In this document: one piece after another, positions 6,701 through 8,391 of the stretch
Layout of the letters: the number at the start of each line of letters is the position of its first letter
Numbering within the stretch: position 1 is the first letter of the stretch
NCBI GenBank assembly: GCA_027064485.1
Contig: JAMOPR010000243.1
Location: 1 to 8,391 of the forward strand
Direction of reading: 5' to 3'
Length of the DNA stretch: 8,391 bases
DNA from: Desulfurobacteriaceae bacterium
GTDB lineage: Bacteria > Aquificota > Aquificia > Desulfurobacteriales > Desulfurobacteriaceae
The notes under the pieces: model-generated
The model's input: the letters and a program-made list of their open reading frames with translations, nothing else
Databases searched by the model: none
Told to the model about the DNA's origin: nothing
Program-made: the position numbers and the translations under genes

Positions 6701-7525
6701 ATGGAACTCTCAAAAGAGGAACTCTTAAAGCTTAAAAATTTAGTCAAGGAAAAAACGGGAATAAACATAGACGATTCTAAACTTTTCAAGATTTATAAAA
6801 TTAAATTCGAAAAACTATTAAACGAAAAAGGATATAGCTCTGTAGAAAATTTTCTAAAAGACTTAGAAAACAACTCTTCTCTCCTTTCTCGACTGATAGA
6901 AACAGTAACTGTAAATGAAACTTACTTTTTCAGAGAAAACTACCAATTTGAAACTTTAGTTAAGACAATACTCCCAGATTTAGTAAAAGAGAAAAAAGAG
7001 ATAAAAATCCTTTGCGCTCCTTGTTCATCAGGAGAGGAGGTTTATAGCATAGCCATATATCTACTTGAAGAAAAAGACCTAATAGATAAGGCAGATTTTA
7101 TACTTGTAGGAATCGATATAGATAAAACCGTAATAGAAAAAGCAAAATCAGGAATATTCAATAAAAGAAGCGTTCAAAAATTACCTTTCCAACTTTTAGA
7201 AAAATACTTTGATAAAGTAAGTAACGAACGTTATCAAATTAAAGACTTTATCAGAAAGTCTGTTACCTTCGAAACGGCAAACATTCTCAAAAAAGAAGAT
7301 TTGGAAAAATTAGGGAAATTTGACGTTATATTCTCCAGAAATCTGCTCATATACTTCGATGAAAAAACGAGAGAAAAAGCTCTTATGAACTTTTACAGCT
7401 TACTCCACGAAGGCGGATACCTATTTTTAGGACACGCAGAAAAAATCCCCCCCACCCTCTCTTCAATATTCAAAAGAGAAAAATTGGGAGAAAGCTTCGT
7501 TTACAGAAAAGTGAGCACCAACTAA
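6701..7525 (+). CDS. cheR: CheR chemoreceptor glutamate O-methyltransferase
   Basis: A 274-residue protein of normal CheR length. Residues about 1-75 form the small helical N-terminal domain, followed by the SAM-dependent methyltransferase domain. Seen: TVNETYFFRE (70-79), the family's substrate/SAM-proximal motif with Arg78; CAPCSSGEEVYSIAI (105-119), the glycine-containing SAM-binding loop; GIDIDKTVIEKAKSGIF (137-153); FDVIFSRNLLIYFD (207-220); and GGYLFLGHAE (238-247). CheR transfers methyl groups from S-adenosylmethionine to receptor glutamates, here presumably on the adjacent MCP-like protein. All key motifs are intact, so activity is expected. It starts 2 bp after the CheW-like stop, with GGGAAGG 5 nt before the ATG. 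No TPR or other fusion domain is present. The 3' end overlaps the bioA stop on the other strand by 4 bp. Confidence 0.95.
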   Translation: MELSKEELLKLKNLVKEKTGINIDDSKLFKIYKIKFEKLLNEKGYSSVENFLKDLENNSSLLSRLIETVTVNETYFFRENYQFETLVKTILPDLVKEKKEIKILCAPCSSGEEVYSIAIYLLEEKDLIDKADFILVGIDIDKTVIEKAKSGIFNKRSVQKLPFQLLEKYFDKVSNERYQIKDFIRKSVTFETANILKKEDLEKLGKFDVIFSRNLLIYFDEKTREKALMNFYSLLHEGGYLFLGHAEKIPPTLSSIFKREKLGESFVYRKVSTN

Positions 7526-8391
7526 CCAAGAACATCTCTCGTTGCGCTATAAGCAATATCTACAAGCGTATCAATTTCATCAAGCTCGATAACATACGGA
7601 GGCATAAAGTAAATAACATCCCCTAAATTCCTAAGAAGCGCCCCTTTTTCAAGGGCTTTCCTGTAAATCTGAAATCCTATCCGTTCCTTCCAGTCAAAAG
7701 GTTCTTTAGTCTTTTTGTCTTTTACAAGCTCTACTGCAACGATAAATCCTTTATACCTCACTTCTCCGCAAAATTTATAGTTTAGAAACTTCTCTTTAAC
7801 TTTTTCCTGAAGGTATTGATACTTTCGCCTGTTTTTCTCTAAAACGTTCTCCTCTTCAAAAATCTTAAGGACTTCTACCGCAACTGCACAAGCAAGAGGG
7901 TTACCCGTGTAACTGTGGGAATGTAGAAAAGCCTTGAGAGAAGTATAATCGTCATAAAAAGCATCGTATATTTCATCGGTAGTCAAAACTACCGATAGGG
8001 GCAAATACCCTCCTGTAATTCCTTTAGACAAAGTCATAAAATCGGGGGTAATACCTGCATGTTCGCAAGCAAACATCTTTCCTGTTCTCCCAAACCCAAC
8101 GGCAATTTCATCTGCAATAAGATGGATACCAAGCTCTTTAGTTAAATCTCTTAACTTTCGCAGGTATTCCGGAGGATAAATTTTAAAACCCCCTGCACAT
8201 TGAACGATAGGTTCAATCAAAACTGCACAAACTTCATCCTTATGTTCCAGCAAAGCTCTTTCCATAAACTCAAAGCACTCTACATTACAGTTATCTCTAC
8301 TTTTACCGTAAGGACATCTAAAACAATCAGGTCCTTTCACCCTTATGTTGTCAATCATTATCTCCTTATACATTTCGCTGTATAGCCTTTC
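7522..8391 (-). CDS. bioA: Adenosylmethionine-8-amino-7-oxononanoate aminotransferase BioA, 5' part cut by window edge
   Basis: The reverse frame is open to the right edge (289 visible residues of a family usually about 430-460), so the N-terminal third lies outside. The visible part begins ERLYSEMYKE; the Met at 8373-8371 is internal and not the start. Class III aminotransferase features: LIADEIAVGFGRTGKMFACE, where the Asp at 8112-8110 should contact the PLP pyridine nitrogen; LSKGITGGYLPLS, where the Lys at 8025-8023 is the PLP Schiff-base residue; and HSHSYTGNPLACAVAVEVL. CFRCPYGK and the GGYLPL wording are typical of BioA rather than of ornithine or GABA aminotransferases. It converts 7-keto-8-aminopelargonate to 7,8-diaminopelargonate with S-adenosylmethionine as amino donor, in biotin synthesis. 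No other bio gene is visible. It is convergent with cheR, with overlapping stop codons (7522-7525) and no terminator hairpin between them. Confidence 0.93.
   Translation of the reverse strand, partial: ERLYSEMYKEIMIDNIRVKGPDCFRCPYGKSRDNCNVECFEFMERALLEHKDEVCAVLIEPIVQCAGGFKIYPPEYLRKLRDLTKELGIHLIADEIAVGFGRTGKMFACEHAGITPDFMTLSKGITGGYLPLSVVLTTDEIYDAFYDDYTSLKAFLHSHSYTGNPLACAVAVEVLKIFEEENVLEKNRRKYQYLQEKVKEKFLNYKFCGEVRYKGFIVAVELVKDKKTKEPFDWKERIGFQIYRKALEKGALLRNLGDVIYFMPPYVIELDEIDTLVDIAYSATRDVLG

Noticed and set aside
7522..8373. Met at 8373-8371 as the true start of bioA
   Set aside because: The frame stays open to the window edge (ERLYSE precedes the Met), and a normal BioA needs well over 100 more N-terminal residues.
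1..8391. CRISPR arrays, tRNA or rRNA genes, insertion sequences, long direct repeats
   Set aside because: I read both strands for these and saw none; nearly all bases are accounted for by the seven coding regions.

Overview
This is a gene-dense, AT-rich bacterial window with almost no non-coding DNA. It has seven protein genes, two of them cut by the window edges, and one real intergenic gap (3417-3493). The gene set is ksgA, a cysteine-type molybdenum/tungsten formate dehydrogenase-like subunit, a small chemosensory cluster and bioA. Together with the low GC and the many Lys, Glu and Ile codons, this would fit a thermophilic, motile, chemolithoautotrophic lineage such as low-GC Aquificota (Desulfurobacteriaceae-like). 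That placement is an impression from gene content and composition; nothing in the window proves it.

Layout. A leftward block reads cheB-like (3416-2397), formate dehydrogenase catalytic subunit (2381-363) and ksgA/rsmA (373 to beyond the left edge). Its genes are 15 bp apart and then overlap by 11 bp, so they are probably co-transcribed. A rightward block starts across the 77-bp gap: a soluble MCP-like protein (3494-5329), a CheW-like protein (5331-6698) and CheR (6701-7525), with gaps of 1 and 2 bp. bioA (leftward, 5' end beyond the right edge) meets cheR tail to tail, with the stop codons overlapping by 4 bp. The 77-bp gap holds a palindrome that supplies a TATAAT box on each strand, plus a second 10-bp palindrome.

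How the genes may work together. cheB, the MCP-like gene, the CheW-like gene and cheR form a divergent chemosensory module with unusual parts. The receptor has no membrane segment or sensor domain and carries two MCP signalling hairpins in tandem, one with a near-canonical tip and one diverged. The coupling protein has three degenerate CheW-like domains in a row. The CheB keeps its methylesterase triad but has lost the phospho-acceptor aspartate of its receiver domain. CheR looks fully functional. No CheA or CheY lies in the window. The most interesting reading is a cytoplasmic signalling module whose methylation machinery has been uncoupled from CheA phosphorylation, possibly built on an intramolecular receptor pseudo-dimer and a multivalent CheW scaffold. 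This is inference; the individual sequence peculiarities are directly visible.

The flanking metabolic and housekeeping genes (formate dehydrogenase, 16S rRNA dimethyltransferase, biotin synthesis aminotransferase) look ordinary, apart from a TTG start forced on the formate dehydrogenase by an upstream in-frame stop.
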